From: Stentor coeruleus
Taxonomy: Eukaryota > Ciliophora > Heterotrichea > Heterotrichida > Stentoridae
Reading direction: 5' to 3'
DNA: 51,151 nucleotides
NCBI GenBank assembly: GCA_001970955.1
Contig: MPUH01000483.1
Coordinates: 1 to 51,151 of the forward strand
This document shows, piece after piece, positions 10,996-20,539 of the stretch. A program made the position numbers and the translations under genes. Under the pieces are notes generated by a model, which saw only the letters and a list, made by a program, of their open reading frames with translations, was not told where the DNA came from and did not search any database. How positions within the stretch are numbered: position 1 is the stretch's first letter; each line of letters begins with the position of its first letter.

Positions 10996-11430
10996 TTATC
11001 GTGGCCCCATGTCATATGGAGAAGCATTTCCATTGGCAAGACCTAGATTCTTCATAACATCTTTAAACACATAAAGCATAGCAACTACAACCCCGATCTA
11101 CCTTAAAATTACTCTGACAAAAAAATTAAGCCATGACATAAAAAGGACAAAGCTATGAATACTTGCATAAGCATCTGTATCTTCACCCCAAACATTAGAA
11201 AGGCTTACTAAGCAGATTAAGTCAAGAATTAGTAATGCCATGTTTAGGAATATGATTTTTTTCCCAAGATCTGCACGGTCTTCTTCTTTGTTCTTTAAAT
11301 TGCTCCATAAATAATAAGTGACAAGGCCGAATACAAAATTGAAATCCGCTCTAGCTAGACAATTTATACTGGAGATTAAGATCATTCCTAAAAGCCCATA
11401 GTCTACTAGAGGTAATATCTTTTCTTCCAT
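10996..11430 (-). CDS. Small four-helix membrane protein, 139 aa
   Basis: Two exons, 11430-11113 and 11097-10996, joined across a 15-nt intron (11098-11112). Without splicing the frame stops at TAG inside the intron. Hydrophobic segments: about residues 8-26 (YGLLGMILISSINCLA), 30-45 (NFVFGLVTYYLW), 58-80 (IIFLNMALLILDLICLVSL) and 92-118 (FVLFMSWLNFFVR|IGVVVAMLYVF), the last formed only after splicing. The C-terminus is ANGNASPYDMGPR. The family is not recognised. It is divergent from the coiled-coil gene at 11561, sharing a 130-bp upstream region. Confidence 0.8.
11098..11112 (-). other. 15-nt intron of the four-helix membrane protein gene
   Basis: GTAATTTTAAGGTAG (minus strand). Removal restores an uninterrupted hydrophobic helix (FVR|IGVVVAM) and a frame running to TAA at 10996. 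Confidence 0.9.
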
Positions 11431-11560
11431 TATATTGATTTAAATATTTTTATTTTTATTTGAATAAAGATAGGATTTGAGTGTTAAGTGATGATGAGAT
11501 TGCATGCGTATAAGATGGTAATTTAATACCATTAAAAAAGCTATAATTCTTATTTCAAAT

Positions 11561-12604
11561 ATGAACAAAAACAAACAAAGAACTGGGTCTAAAAGCCACA
11601 AACGTAATGTGACATTGTCTTGTGAGAGGAATCTAGATGAAACTAAGCTTAAAAAAACTCTTGATGAAAAAGCTCAGTCAAAGAAAACAATTACTATTAC
11701 AAAGGAACAACTGAAAAAACTTAAAAATTATAAAAATCTTTTCCTTGACTTAGAAAAAGTATTTGAAAACGAAAAAAAAGCTTGGGCTAGTGAGCGGAAT
11801 GATATGAAATCTAATAGAAACTCATTATTACAAGAAAACCAAGAGTTGAAAATGCATTTAACTCATATAGAAAACAAACTAGAGCATATCCAAGCTTGCA
11901 CTCCAGAATCAGCAAATGACCAGCAAGGTAATTTGGCTAAAATCAAAAATTCTCTATTCAACCTAGAGTCTTTAATTGCATATAGATCTGAAGAAAGCTC
12001 TAAGTTATTACTCAAAATACATAAACTATTAGCAAAGCATGCTGAAATCATATTTGAGCAATCTTTTACACCTTATAGTAAATCTCAACTCTCAGAAGGA
12101 ATCAAAAAAATAAGTCAAACTGTTTCCTCCCTTGAATCCCTTCTTGCAAGTCAAAAAAATTCTATCCAAACTCTAGAAACTCAAGAAGATTCCGCTACTG
12201 AAGAATACAAAAAAGCTCTAGAAAAACTAAGAGCACAAAACTTCCAACTTCGCGAAAAACTTAGCAACTGCAAAAACAGCGAAGGTCTACATAAAATAAT
12301 TGAAGATCAAGAATTAGAAATTCAAAACCTAATGGATGAAAAATCGCATCTAAAATCCTTGATCTGTGAATTACAAAATCAAATTAAAGATCAAAATGAT
12401 ACAATTTATGATCTTAAAACACTTTTACCCTCCCCCAAATCTATTGACACTTATAAGCAATCCCCTCATTCTCGCAATTTAAATGTATACCCTAATTACA
12501 TTGAGCATGAAGAAGAAAAAGACCTTCAAATAGAAATTGCTAGTCTTGATAACGAAATAAAACAACTTCAAGATTCATTAAAACGAGCATTAGTAACATA
12601 TTAA
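11561..12604 (+). CDS. Coiled-coil protein, 347 aa
   Basis: ATG start, TAA stop. After a basic N-terminus (about 1-45) almost the whole chain is predicted coiled coil by eye: long heptad-like runs such as LKNYKNLFLDLEKVFENEKK, LQENQELKMHLTHIENKLEH and LHKIIEDQELEIQNLMDEKS. A short Pro/Ser break (LLPSPKSIDTYKQSPHSR) precedes a last helix. No catalytic domain. The composition resembles basal-body or centriolar scaffold proteins, but I cannot assign a family. It converges with CFAP141, whose stop lies 38 nt away. Confidence 0.75.
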   Translation: MNKNKQRTGSKSHKRNVTLSCERNLDETKLKKTLDEKAQSKKTITITKEQLKKLKNYKNLFLDLEKVFENEKKAWASERNDMKSNRNSLLQENQELKMHLTHIENKLEHIQACTPESANDQQGNLAKIKNSLFNLESLIAYRSEESSKLLLKIHKLLAKHAEIIFEQSFTPYSKSQLSEGIKKISQTVSSLESLLASQKNSIQTLETQEDSATEEYKKALEKLRAQNFQLREKLSNCKNSEGLHKIIEDQELEIQNLMDEKSHLKSLICELQNQIKDQNDTIYDLKTLLPSPKSIDTYKQSPHSRNLNVYPNYIEHEEEKDLQIEIASLDNEIKQLQDSLKRALVTY

Positions 12605-12642
12605 TATAATTTATCTAATACCTTCAAAGATTTAAGATAATT

Positions 12643-12957
12643 TTATAACTTATCTCTATATATCGCCAGACCTTTTTTAGCTAATTCTTGCTCATATTGA
12701 AATGCTTCACTTTGTAGAAGTTCTCTAAGTCTACATCTTCGCCGCTCTTTTAATTCACGATTCGCTAGTTGAAGTTCGAAATTGCTCCGATCTTCAGCTC
12801 TTATGTTGTCTCGAGCAACTTCAAATTTCTGCTGCCGCTCATGCCAAGTTGAAGTTTTGGCTATATCTTGCATTTTTCTTGCATAAGCTTCAGCATCAGA
12901 ATATTTAATATCTTGTCTTACACGAGTTTGGATGCTCCAGTCAGGCTGATGGGCCAT
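12643..12957 (-). CDS. CFAP141: CFAP141-like axonemal microtubule protein, 104 aa
   Basis: A small, highly charged helical protein. Its C-terminal half (RELLQSEAFQYEQELAKKGL then AIYRDKL) matches the end of CFAP141 (human C1orf189), where a basic segment is followed by a QQYQQEL-like helix and a GxAFY-type tail; the length of about 100 aa also fits. In other species CFAP141 is a microtubule inner protein of ciliary doublets. ATG start, TAA stop, no intron. The call rests on remembered family features and overall shape, so a profile search should confirm it. Confidence 0.7.
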   Translation of the reverse strand: MAHQPDWSIQTRVRQDIKYSDAEAYARKMQDIAKTSTWHERQQKFEVARDNIRAEDRSNFELQLANRELKERRRCRLRELLQSEAFQYEQELAKKGLAIYRDKL

Positions 12958-13093
12958 TTATATTATAAAGCTAAAGTATGTTAGAAGTTTTGTATAATTT
13001 TTGAAGTTAATTTGAAAATTTTCGTTTAGTGCTTGGTAATATCATACAAATAATTTGGTAAAATGAGGAATATTTTATCTAAGATTAGCATGC

Positions 13094-13297
13094 TTAATAT
13101 GGTCGACGACAATTCATCCCACTTCCTGAAGGCAAGGTTTTTGTTTTTTCATCTTGAGAACTCCAGAGGACAAAAGAGTGCCACCCTCCGATCTGCTGAT
13201 GACCACAAAATAGAGACAGTGATTTGAATTCCCTATTTGCAAATGCCTTACAAGCCCATAGCTCATAATTGTTGGCATTGTCGGCCAGTTTCGGATT
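13094..13297 (-). other. GC-elevated island with a start-less 67-codon frame
   Basis: About 13,090-13,310 is clearly richer in G/C than its flanks. On the minus strand a frame of 67 codons ends at TAA (13094-13096) and translates to a normal-looking, Trp/Cys-containing peptide (YELWACKAFANREF ... GGWHSFVLWSS ... GSGMNCRRPY). It is preceded by TAA and has no usable ATG, and I found no 15-nt GT...AG intron that would supply an upstream exon. On the plus strand an ATG-started frame of 43 codons overlaps (13099 to TGA). It may be a 3' exon, a decayed gene or a structured RNA gene; I cannot decide. Confidence 0.3.
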
Positions 13298-13974
13298 TTA
13301 AGCCTAACTCAAAAGGTAATCACATTTTAATTCTATCTAAGATTTATTCTTTATGTTAATAATATGAATGAAATCTTATAACGCTTTAAAGTAAGATTAA
13401 AAGAGTTCATATTTTTATAACTGCTATATGCAAACTAAATTCATAACAGCAATTTAGAAGAAGATAATGGAAATGTATGGCTTAACATATGCAAATTAAT
13501 AATTTGATATTTTAGTAAGCTAAATAAACAAAAAAATTAAATTTTTAACAGCTAAAAGCATTTCATATGCACACACTATATTTAAAGATCTCATTAACTC
13601 CATTCAAATATTTATAACAATTTATCCAAAATTAACTTTTAACCATGAAAAAATATATATTTTATAAACATTATTATAATCTTATAAAATTCTTCTTGCC
13701 ATCATTTTTTAAATCAAAAGAGTCTCTAATTCGTTAGCATCACATCATAAACTATTCTACATTAAAATCCCAATTTAAATTATGATCTTCTTTCTAAAAA
13801 GCATGCAAATTTCTCAAATAATTTCACTTAATCCCAAAACAGTGCATTAAAACCCCTTCCATAAACTCACCCCATCAAAAATCTTTCATTCAAAGATAAG
13901 CCTTATTTCTCTAAGCTCATATGAATAATCATAGTTTATTCACTCCATATAAAAAGATAGCTAAATAAACTAAG
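13298..13974. other. Intergenic, 0.7 kb
   Basis: AT-rich sequence with no supported gene. The stretch 13,400-13,900 is A/C/T-rich on the plus strand with many stops in all frames. Confidence 0.5.
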
Positions 13975-14352
13975 CTAGTTAGAAACGTCCCTAATAGCTC
14001 GTTCTAAAGCTCTCCGTGTCACAGGATAATACTCAAGTCTCTTCTCAAGGCTAATTCTAGAAACTAGTCCAGTTGTATTGTCATCTCCCTTCATATGGCA
14101 CAGAAGCATAAAAGGAACTAAAGTAATGATTGCAGTCGAATACATCCTTTGTGTCCTAAGAGATTTTGCAGTGCAGTACATATATGATGCTAATCCTGCA
14201 AGGTAGCTGCCCCCTAAGTAAAAAATATATGTAGGACTATCGAGTTCGGGTTTGCTAGAGCCTTCGCGGCCTATAAAGTATCTGGCATTGGTCCCTTCTA
14301 TGGTTTTTCCTTCATCTGAAGCTGGTTCCTTATATAATTCCCAAACAGACAT
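13975..14352 (-). CDS. Small two-helix membrane protein, 125 aa
   Basis: ATG start (MSVWELYKEPASDEGK), TAG stop. Residues about 42-60 (YIFYLGGSYLAGLASYMY) and 70-86 (YSTAIITLVPFMLLCHM) are hydrophobic and likely span a membrane; the rest is polar, with a basic C-terminus (VTRRALERAIRD). Size and topology resemble accessory subunits of mitochondrial respiratory complexes, but no diagnostic motif is visible, so this is only a possibility. The upstream side holds a decayed ORF. Confidence 0.65.
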   Translation of the reverse strand: MSVWELYKEPASDEGKTIEGTNARYFIGREGSSKPELDSPTYIFYLGGSYLAGLASYMYCTAKSLRTQRMYSTAIITLVPFMLLCHMKGDDNTTGLVSRISLEKRLEYYPVTRRALERAIRDVSN

Positions 14353-14479
14353 TTATTGGTCCTTTACTTTTGACTAATAAATCAAAGGTATTTATGCAAA
14401 ATAGAGTAATAATGTTTTATAAGATAAAATAGCTACTTGATCTTTTATTATAAAGATATAGATTAAATAAAGCTGGTTT

Positions 14480-14994
14480 TCAGCTTTCGATTAGACTATT
14501 ACATGCTAAATAATATTTCGCTTTGTATTTAATTGTATATTCTTTTAAGTCTTTTAAATTCATTGTAAAAATCTGGGAAGTTGATATTAGCATCTGTTCT
14601 ATCTTCTGATTGCTGGGCGCACATATAATCATTTTTTCTCAAATATTACTGACTATATTCTCATTCCAATTTATGTCCAGCTCTTTGAAAGCATGCTTAG
14701 TTTGATCTCTTGATTTACTTATTCCAAAATGATTACAACCTCTTCTTGTTAAATAGGCACACCACCATTCAAATCTATTGCAAAAAGCACTCACAGAGTT
14801 TGCTTTTCTTAGCTTTATTTCCTATTCTTATCAAGATATAACTCAATAATAGTCTATAAAATTTTCCTTTGAAAGTCTGTCTTTTATACAGTTTTGCAGC
14901 CTTAATCTTTTCACTTTTTTTGTTCATTTCTCGTGTACAGCAAGGTATTTATTTTAATAAGCTCTTCTGATATTTTAGGGCTTTGCTTTCTCAT
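14480..14994 (-). pseudogene. Decayed protein-coding sequence
   Basis: Minus-strand sequence with coding-like composition broken by stops and at least one frame change. One frame gives MRKQSPKISEELIKINTLLY from 14994 before TGA; a second gives an ATG frame from 14927 (MNKKSEKIKAAKLYKRQTFK...) ending at TAG; a third continues with FEWWCAYLTRRGCNHFGISK ... KELDINWNENIVSNI, then an in-frame TGA, then about 55 more codons to TGA at 14480. The successive frames read as parts of one ancestral protein of unknown family. A transposon or gene-family remnant is possible; no transposase motif is identifiable. Confidence 0.4.
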
Positions 14995-15073
14995 TTGGTT
15001 TTAAAGATTATTGATTTTATGCTTCTCACATAAAAGTATACGATCAATTATATATATAAACTAATTTACTTGA

Positions 15074-15400
15074 TTACTCTTTATTGTTAGTCCTCGAGAT
15101 TTTGAAGTCGTTATAAACCTTTTCAAAGCCTTGGGCCTTTGCAAGCTTTATTATAACTTTGGCACGAGATCTGCTGACCCCTGAACGGTCTGGTTCTGAT
15201 ACACTAAGTGTTTCAAATTTCTCAAGGGTTGCATAACCTAATGAGCAGAGCATTTCACCAGCTCTTACCGCATTTGCTGTAGCTTCACCTAAGCCATGGA
15301 GTTCAACATTACCAGTCTCTCTGAGTATTTCTTTAGAAGCACCCACATAGCTGGTGTAGGGCTTGCTTAAACCTACTCGGACTTCTTTATTTCGCTCCAT
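15074..15400 (-). CDS. Alba-domain DNA/RNA-binding protein, 108 aa
   Basis: ATG start, TAA stop. The Alba fold covers most of the protein: KPYTSYVGASKEILRE (first strand and helix), ELHGLGEATANAVRAGEMLC (the conserved GxGxA-type turn followed by a helix), LEKFETLSVSEPD, and a final strand SRAKVIIKLAKAQGFEKVY. Alba proteins bind nucleic acid and in protists act in RNA metabolism, translation control or chromatin. The short basic C-terminus (KISRTNNKE) could contact RNA. No introns. It lies downstream of a 1-kb spacer shared with the divergent MFS gene. Confidence 0.85.
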   Translation of the reverse strand: MERNKEVRVGLSKPYTSYVGASKEILRETGNVELHGLGEATANAVRAGEMLCSLGYATLEKFETLSVSEPDRSGVSRSRAKVIIKLAKAQGFEKVYNDFKISRTNNKE

Positions 15401-16417
15401 TTATTATCCTGAGAAATTAGATGGATATTTTTTTCTGAGAAGTGGATGATAGAAATTTTAGCTTAGAATGCTTGGAGAGATTTTTTAAAGAATGGATTTT
15501 TATTGTGGAAACTGTTGAAATGCATTATATAATTATTGCAATATTTAGTATAAGCTTGATTTATCAAATGCATTTTAGGCCTTTGAGTAATTGATATTTA
15601 ACTGTTTTATGGTATCAAAGATTTAACTTTCTAAGCATATTTTAAAATTTATAGTTTTATTACACTTTAAATTCCTCTTGAAATTTCATGGAATGATTTC
15701 ATAGCGAATCCTTTAGCATTAATTTCCATCGTAATAATCTTTCTCAATAATCACTTTTTAATCTAATAAATTCATTATGCATACTCATCCAAGTGTCTCT
15801 AAGCACCATCAAATTTCTTATTATCTTATTGTCATAAAACCAAATTTATTAATATAATCTTACACTACTTAAATAATCCTCTTTATTCTTCCAAAAAAAC
15901 TTTCAAGCATTCATTAATTCCACATCAAGCCTATCTTTTCTCATAATAGCCTATATTCACATTATGAACTTCTAATAAGCCTACAGCTAAAATTGAAAGT
16001 ATATATCTTAATCCTAAGAATAGATAAAACTAAAGGATCTAATTGCAGTCTTATACTCAGTAAAAGCTTCCTCTGAAGCATAAATCTATAAACTTTCTGC
16101 TCTAAATTATTTTCAGTTCAAATATCGCTAGGAATTAGTCACTGGGATTGTAGTGAATCATTCAAGTTCATCAAGTCAAAATATACTGACGACAATACTA
16201 ATAATCTCAGTTTTTTTACTTAATATCCTTAAGTTTAATCATATTGATATTTTTAGATTTCTTGATTAACAACTTTCTAAGGTTCATTTACTTTTTACTA
16301 TTAGTCATCATAAGTTAAAGAGTTTGAATGCTTTCTATTTAACTTAAAAAATACGATAGATTTAATAAAAAACTGTATGAGAATGATAAACTTAAATCTT
16401 ACAACCAATAATAAAAT
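15401..16417. other. Intergenic, 1.0 kb
   Basis: Divergent upstream region between the Alba gene (minus) and the MFS transporter (plus). AT-rich, with a C/T-biased plus strand between about 15,670 and 15,970. No gene, RNA or repeat recognised. Confidence 0.5.
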
Positions 16418-17701
16418 ATGCCATTGTACACAGAGACTTCAAACTCTTTACGGGTTATCTCATCTTCTCCATCAAACATATTTGAAATCTACACGCTAAA
16501 TATCATTTTGAGCTTTGATTATTACATCATTACTCTTCTTTTGCCCCTTTATTACTCAACATCATTTGGCTTATCAGACTTGCATGCCGGGTATATTTTT
16601 GGCTGTGCAGGTCTTTTCCTTAGCATTTTATCTTTTACTATAGGGCATATCATCCCTGAAATCGGATGCAAAAGAGGCTTGGTCTTATCAACTTTAAGTG
16701 TATTTTTAGGCTTTATGATATTAAGCATGAATAGAAGTTTTTATATGAGTCTTTTTGCTATACTTGGGTTGATATGTTTTGGTGTTTCCCTTTCTGGACC
16801 ATTAATAGGAATAGGAGTTAAAAGATACTCGGACTCAACGAACAGAAGCACAAGTGTGAGCATTTTAATGATGGGAACATACTTAGCAGGAATAATAGCC
16901 GGGACATACGTTGATATTGTATGGAATTTCTTTGAAGATAAGGCTGTGATTTTTGATATTATCTTCTCGACTGCAGCTGGGGCTTCTGGGTTAGGTTTTT
17001 TGATTGCCTTAACCCTGAAAAGCAACGAAAAATTAGAAGGTAACCAACTCACATCTCCTAATAGCGTGATTTTCACAAGGAAATTTTGGAAATTCTTAAT
17101 TGTAATTGGGTTCGTAACACTTTTGCATAGCGTTTGCTTCGAGCAACTTGATGCAACTTTTCCTAAATTCATAACAAGAGTCATAGGCGATAAAGCACAT
17201 TTCGGGATATTTTTCGGAATATATTCAGCTAATATGCTTATTGGAGCTTTAGCATTTACTCCTTTAACATTTAAACTATCAAGCTATACATTGATTATGC
17301 TTGGTGGAAGCCTTGGAGCTCTAGCTTCCTTAATGCTTTTCCTTGGAAGCACAAACTTGAATTTCATTACATTTGCTCTTTTGCTTTCATCGGGTGAATG
17401 CATTTTAGTTCCTAGAACTTTGGATTATACTATGAAAGTTGCTTCAGAAGGTGAAGAAGGTGTTTATTTAGCTGTGTGTAACTCGCCTTATTATTTTGGG
17501 ATGATACTTACAGGGATTATTTCAGGGAAGTTACTTGAAAATTACTGTCCTGAATATGGAGACAAATCGTGTTTTTTTATTTGGAAAATTGTGAGTATTT
17601 GTGCAATATGTGTTGTAATGCTTATGGGGATTTTTAAATACTGCATTTCTCACAATGAAAATCAAGCGGAGACTGAAGAGAGTAGGGAGGCTAGAGATTA
17701 A
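16418..17701 (+). CDS. Major facilitator superfamily transporter, 427 aa
   Basis: About 12 hydrophobic segments across 427 residues, the usual MFS size, with a polar linker after the sixth (LKSNEKLEGNQLTSPNSVIF). The loop between helices 2 and 3 has a motif-A-like GHIIPEIGCKRG (Gly, acidic/polar, Lys-Arg). Helix 4-5 residues SGPLIGIGVKRYSD and a later CFEQLDATFPKF are likely family features. The C-terminal tail is acidic and polar (NENQAETEESREARD). Substrate unknown; vesicular or monoamine-type, monocarboxylate-type or other carriers are all possible. ATG start, TAA stop, no intron. Its stop lies within the first copy of an 85-nt duplication flanking a single N. Confidence 0.85.
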   Translation: MPLYTETSNSLRVISSSPSNIFEIYTLNIILSFDYYIITLLLPLYYSTSFGLSDLHAGYIFGCAGLFLSILSFTIGHIIPEIGCKRGLVLSTLSVFLGFMILSMNRSFYMSLFAILGLICFGVSLSGPLIGIGVKRYSDSTNRSTSVSILMMGTYLAGIIAGTYVDIVWNFFEDKAVIFDIIFSTAAGASGLGFLIALTLKSNEKLEGNQLTSPNSVIFTRKFWKFLIVIGFVTLLHSVCFEQLDATFPKFITRVIGDKAHFGIFFGIYSANMLIGALAFTPLTFKLSSYTLIMLGGSLGALASLMLFLGSTNLNFITFALLLSSGECILVPRTLDYTMKVASEGEEGVYLAVCNSPYYFGMILTGIISGKLLENYCPEYGDKSCFFIWKIVSICAICVVMLMGIFKYCISHNENQAETEESREARD

Positions 17702-17864
17702 TATTATAATTATAGGCAAACTTTGGGTAAAATTTGGTTTGAGTTAAAAAGTTTATTTCTACTAAAAATAGGGAATTTNGAGATTAATATTATAATTATA
17801 GGCAAACTTTGGGTAAAATTTGGTTTGAGTTAAAAAGTTTATTTCTACTAAAAATAGGGAATTT
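17694..17864. repeat. 85-nt direct duplication around a single N
   Basis: Bases 17694-17778 are repeated at 17780-17864 with one N (17779) between. The same arrangement occurs at two other N positions in this window, pointing to unmerged contig overlaps rather than a true tandem repeat. The first copy includes the end of the MFS coding sequence. Confidence 0.9.
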
Positions 17865-18714
17865 GGGGGTTCCTTTTATTTTTACCAAGAATTTTTTAGC
17901 TATTTATATAGTTGAATTATTAAGCTAGAATACAGTAGCCCTTGCTAGTTGAAAAGAGCATTTATTTAATTCTTATAAAAGTATGAAAATATTTTATGCT
18001 ATACAATATCCTATTTTTAACATAAAAAAAGATAAATTTTAAAATAGGTTTTAACTATTTGGATTTTTTACTAGCCTAACAAATAAATGATACTAATAAT
18101 GAGATTGCTTACTCAATTTAATTAGTTCACATTACAATTTAAACTGGTCCAGGACAAAAAAAGCAAATTAAATTTTGCATCTTAAGTCATTCAAATACAA
18201 TGAATTTTTTATCGCAAAGCAGAATTTTCTTTGTTTAATCATCATCACAAAATTTTATAATTTCAATATAAACTCTTTATTCTTGCATCTGCATATAATC
18301 ATAAAGGAGTTTTCAATTTATAATATTGAATGAAATAGATTTCTTACATGATATCATGAAAATTTAATAATATATGAATAACTGTTATTGTGCAGCTTGG
18401 AAAGTTTAGACTTATAATTGCTGAAGAATCAGCCATGGTTAATTTTATAAGTATTTCAATAGCTCAATTAATTAAAATTGTTTTGATATTTTCCATGCTG
18501 TTTTGCTACTCCTCATATGATTATATATTTTGGAGTAGCACTTATCTTACTCAAATTCAATATGCATCTTATTTACTGTAAAAATAAATAATGTGTCAGA
18601 TAAAATCTAAAAATTGCATTTTCACAGAAAGTACCAAAGTTTTATACTTCAAGCTTTCATCAAGTTTTTCGATTTTTCGAATAATAATTTTACTATTATT
18701 AATTTAATTACTCA
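17865..18714. other. Intergenic, 0.85 kb
   Basis: Between the convergent MFS and hypothetical genes. AT-rich. A 63-codon frame at 18390-18581 begins at GTG, not ATG, and is Ile/Tyr/Ser-rich, so I do not treat it as a gene. Confidence 0.5.
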
Positions 18715-19413
18715 TTAAGCTTCCTCTGTGTCATTTTTATTCCATTTTTTATTGACAAATATAGTTTCCAGTTTAATAAATTTCTCATAATCAGGTAATG
18801 AAATTAATTCAGTATTTTCTATATAAGGAGTTAAATTCAACTCAGAAAACATAAAAATTGTGATATAATCTCTGAGCATCATCCATTTATCTATGCATTT
18901 TATACTATGACCATCATCCTTGCAACAGAAAAACTGGAATTTTTCAATCAAAAGGGGAATATCAAATTCTGCATATATTAACAGTACATAATAATAAAAA
19001 GACTCCCTAACACATTCAGGCTGAAAATAATCACTGCAAAATTTATGGTTGAAGCTCTTTTGAATATTTTCTGAAATGACTTGGCGCCTAGCTTTGCCAT
19101 CAGTTTTTGGACCCGCTTCTGTCTTGCTTAGATTAACAAAAAATTGTATGTTTTCATCATAAATCTTTTTCATCCTTTCCCAGATACTTAGAGCTTTGCT
19201 ATTATTAATATCGAATTTATGGAGAGTCGCAGGTGGGATTATACCTTTAGTCAATTGCCTGATTGCTCTTTTATGCCCTCTTATGAGCTTGCATCTTAAA
19301 TACTCCTTCTTGGGTGGCTTAGCATTTTTAGCTTTACTCGTAGCAAAATTCCCTAAAAAATGTAGCTCGACATTTGACTGTGCTTCTGAGCAGAAACCAT
19401 ACTTGGAAATCAT
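18715..19413 (-). CDS. Hypothetical protein, 232 aa
   Basis: ATG start, TAA stop, single frame. The N-terminal third is basic (KAKNAKPPKKEYLRCKLIRG then HKRAIRQLTKGIIPPATLHK); the central and C-terminal parts are mixed helices rich in Phe, Tyr and Cys (ESFYYYVLLIYAEFDIPLLI, FQFFCCKDDGHSIKCIDKWM). No signal peptide and no clear membrane helix. The basic start resembles a nucleic-acid-binding or organelle-targeting segment, but I do not recognise a family. Such proteins often belong to ciliate-specific families. Confidence 0.65.
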   Translation of the reverse strand: MISKYGFCSEAQSNVELHFLGNFATSKAKNAKPPKKEYLRCKLIRGHKRAIRQLTKGIIPPATLHKFDINNSKALSIWERMKKIYDENIQFFVNLSKTEAGPKTDGKARRQVISENIQKSFNHKFCSDYFQPECVRESFYYYVLLIYAEFDIPLLIEKFQFFCCKDDGHSIKCIDKWMMLRDYITIFMFSELNLTPYIENTELISLPDYEKFIKLETIFVNKKWNKNDTEEA

Positions 19414-20539
19414 ATTTACAAAGAATTCATATTAAATTTTGTGATCTAGATAGGTTTATGTCTCATAGGGGTAGGGTAATTATTATCTTATAATAAAATT
19501 TGTCTATAATTTTCTTAAATGCTTTAATTTTTTAAAAAATATATTTTAGATTAATTGCAGCTGTTTAAAGTGAATTGAATATTATATTAGTAAGTCTGGA
19601 TGAAGATGTTGGTACAATTATATATTTTTTTTCAAACTGGGTTTTTATGTAAAGGGTGTTGCAATATGATTAGAATTTGTGAGAAAGTGCTATAAGGCCA
19701 AAAAGATTAAGGTATTGCAATGTTGAACTGAGATAGTAATATATTAAGTGTTATAAGTTTGATATAGAATAAATCTATTTTTTGGGTGTAGAGGCTAAAG
19801 GAAGTTTTTATAGATGCAAATAAATAGTATAATTGAATATTCAAAGCAATCATGATTTTTAATTGTTTTGAATATTCTTGAGTAATTGAGAGGAAAATAA
19901 TTATTTTGTATGCCTCAGCTTATAATTCATATATTAATATGCCTTTTGTGATCTGGTAAAGTTTAAGATTTATATGAAGCAAGTTAGCTAATGTTACGTT
20001 TATTTGAGATGAGTTCAACGGGCGATTATAATTACAGTTGGTTTTTTATTAAATCTATAATTGTTTTTCATGGCATGAATTGTTTTGCTTCAAGCAGAAT
20101 TTCCGGTACAATCTTTTTCTTAATCAATGATCTTGTTATCATTTCAATAAACTATTATTTTTGTATTTTTGATACACCATTTACTATAACATCAATCGCC
20201 ATTTAAGTTTACAAAATTTTGTAGCCAATAATTAAATTATTAAATACTTCACTTTCTATAGCAAATAATTAATTTAAGAGCTGCCTAAGTGAATACAATT
20301 ATTGTATTAAGATAAATCAGCAGGATGCCACCTATTTAATCTCCTTGCATGCCTAAATCTTCTTAATAAGCTATAATAATTTAATAAAAGCATTTATTAA
20401 ATTTTGAAGTTATTAATCAAGCATTGCTTTCATTCTTTATTTAAAAAATTAACTTAATTGCAAATCTTAAAATAAACTCTCTAATAATTGTAAATTTTTA
20501 ATTTGAAATATTTATTAGTATTAGTTAGGAATTATCACA
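19414..20539. other. Intergenic, 1.1 kb
   Basis: AT-rich. A plus-strand ATG frame of 71 codons (19991-20206) is Ile/Phe/Ser-rich and unconvincing. The opposite strand at 20202-19984 gives a better-looking peptide from ATG but with five internal stop codons, reported as a low-weight finding. No RNA gene seen. Confidence 0.4.

Noticed and set aside
13975..13990. Possible intron at the end of the two-helix protein (GTTTCTAACTAG)
   Set aside because: The GT...AG distance is not 15 nt, the donor is not GTAA, and no conserved continuation follows.
18390..18581. 63-codon plus-strand ORF
   Set aside because: Starts at GTG, Ile/Ser/Tyr-rich, no domain.
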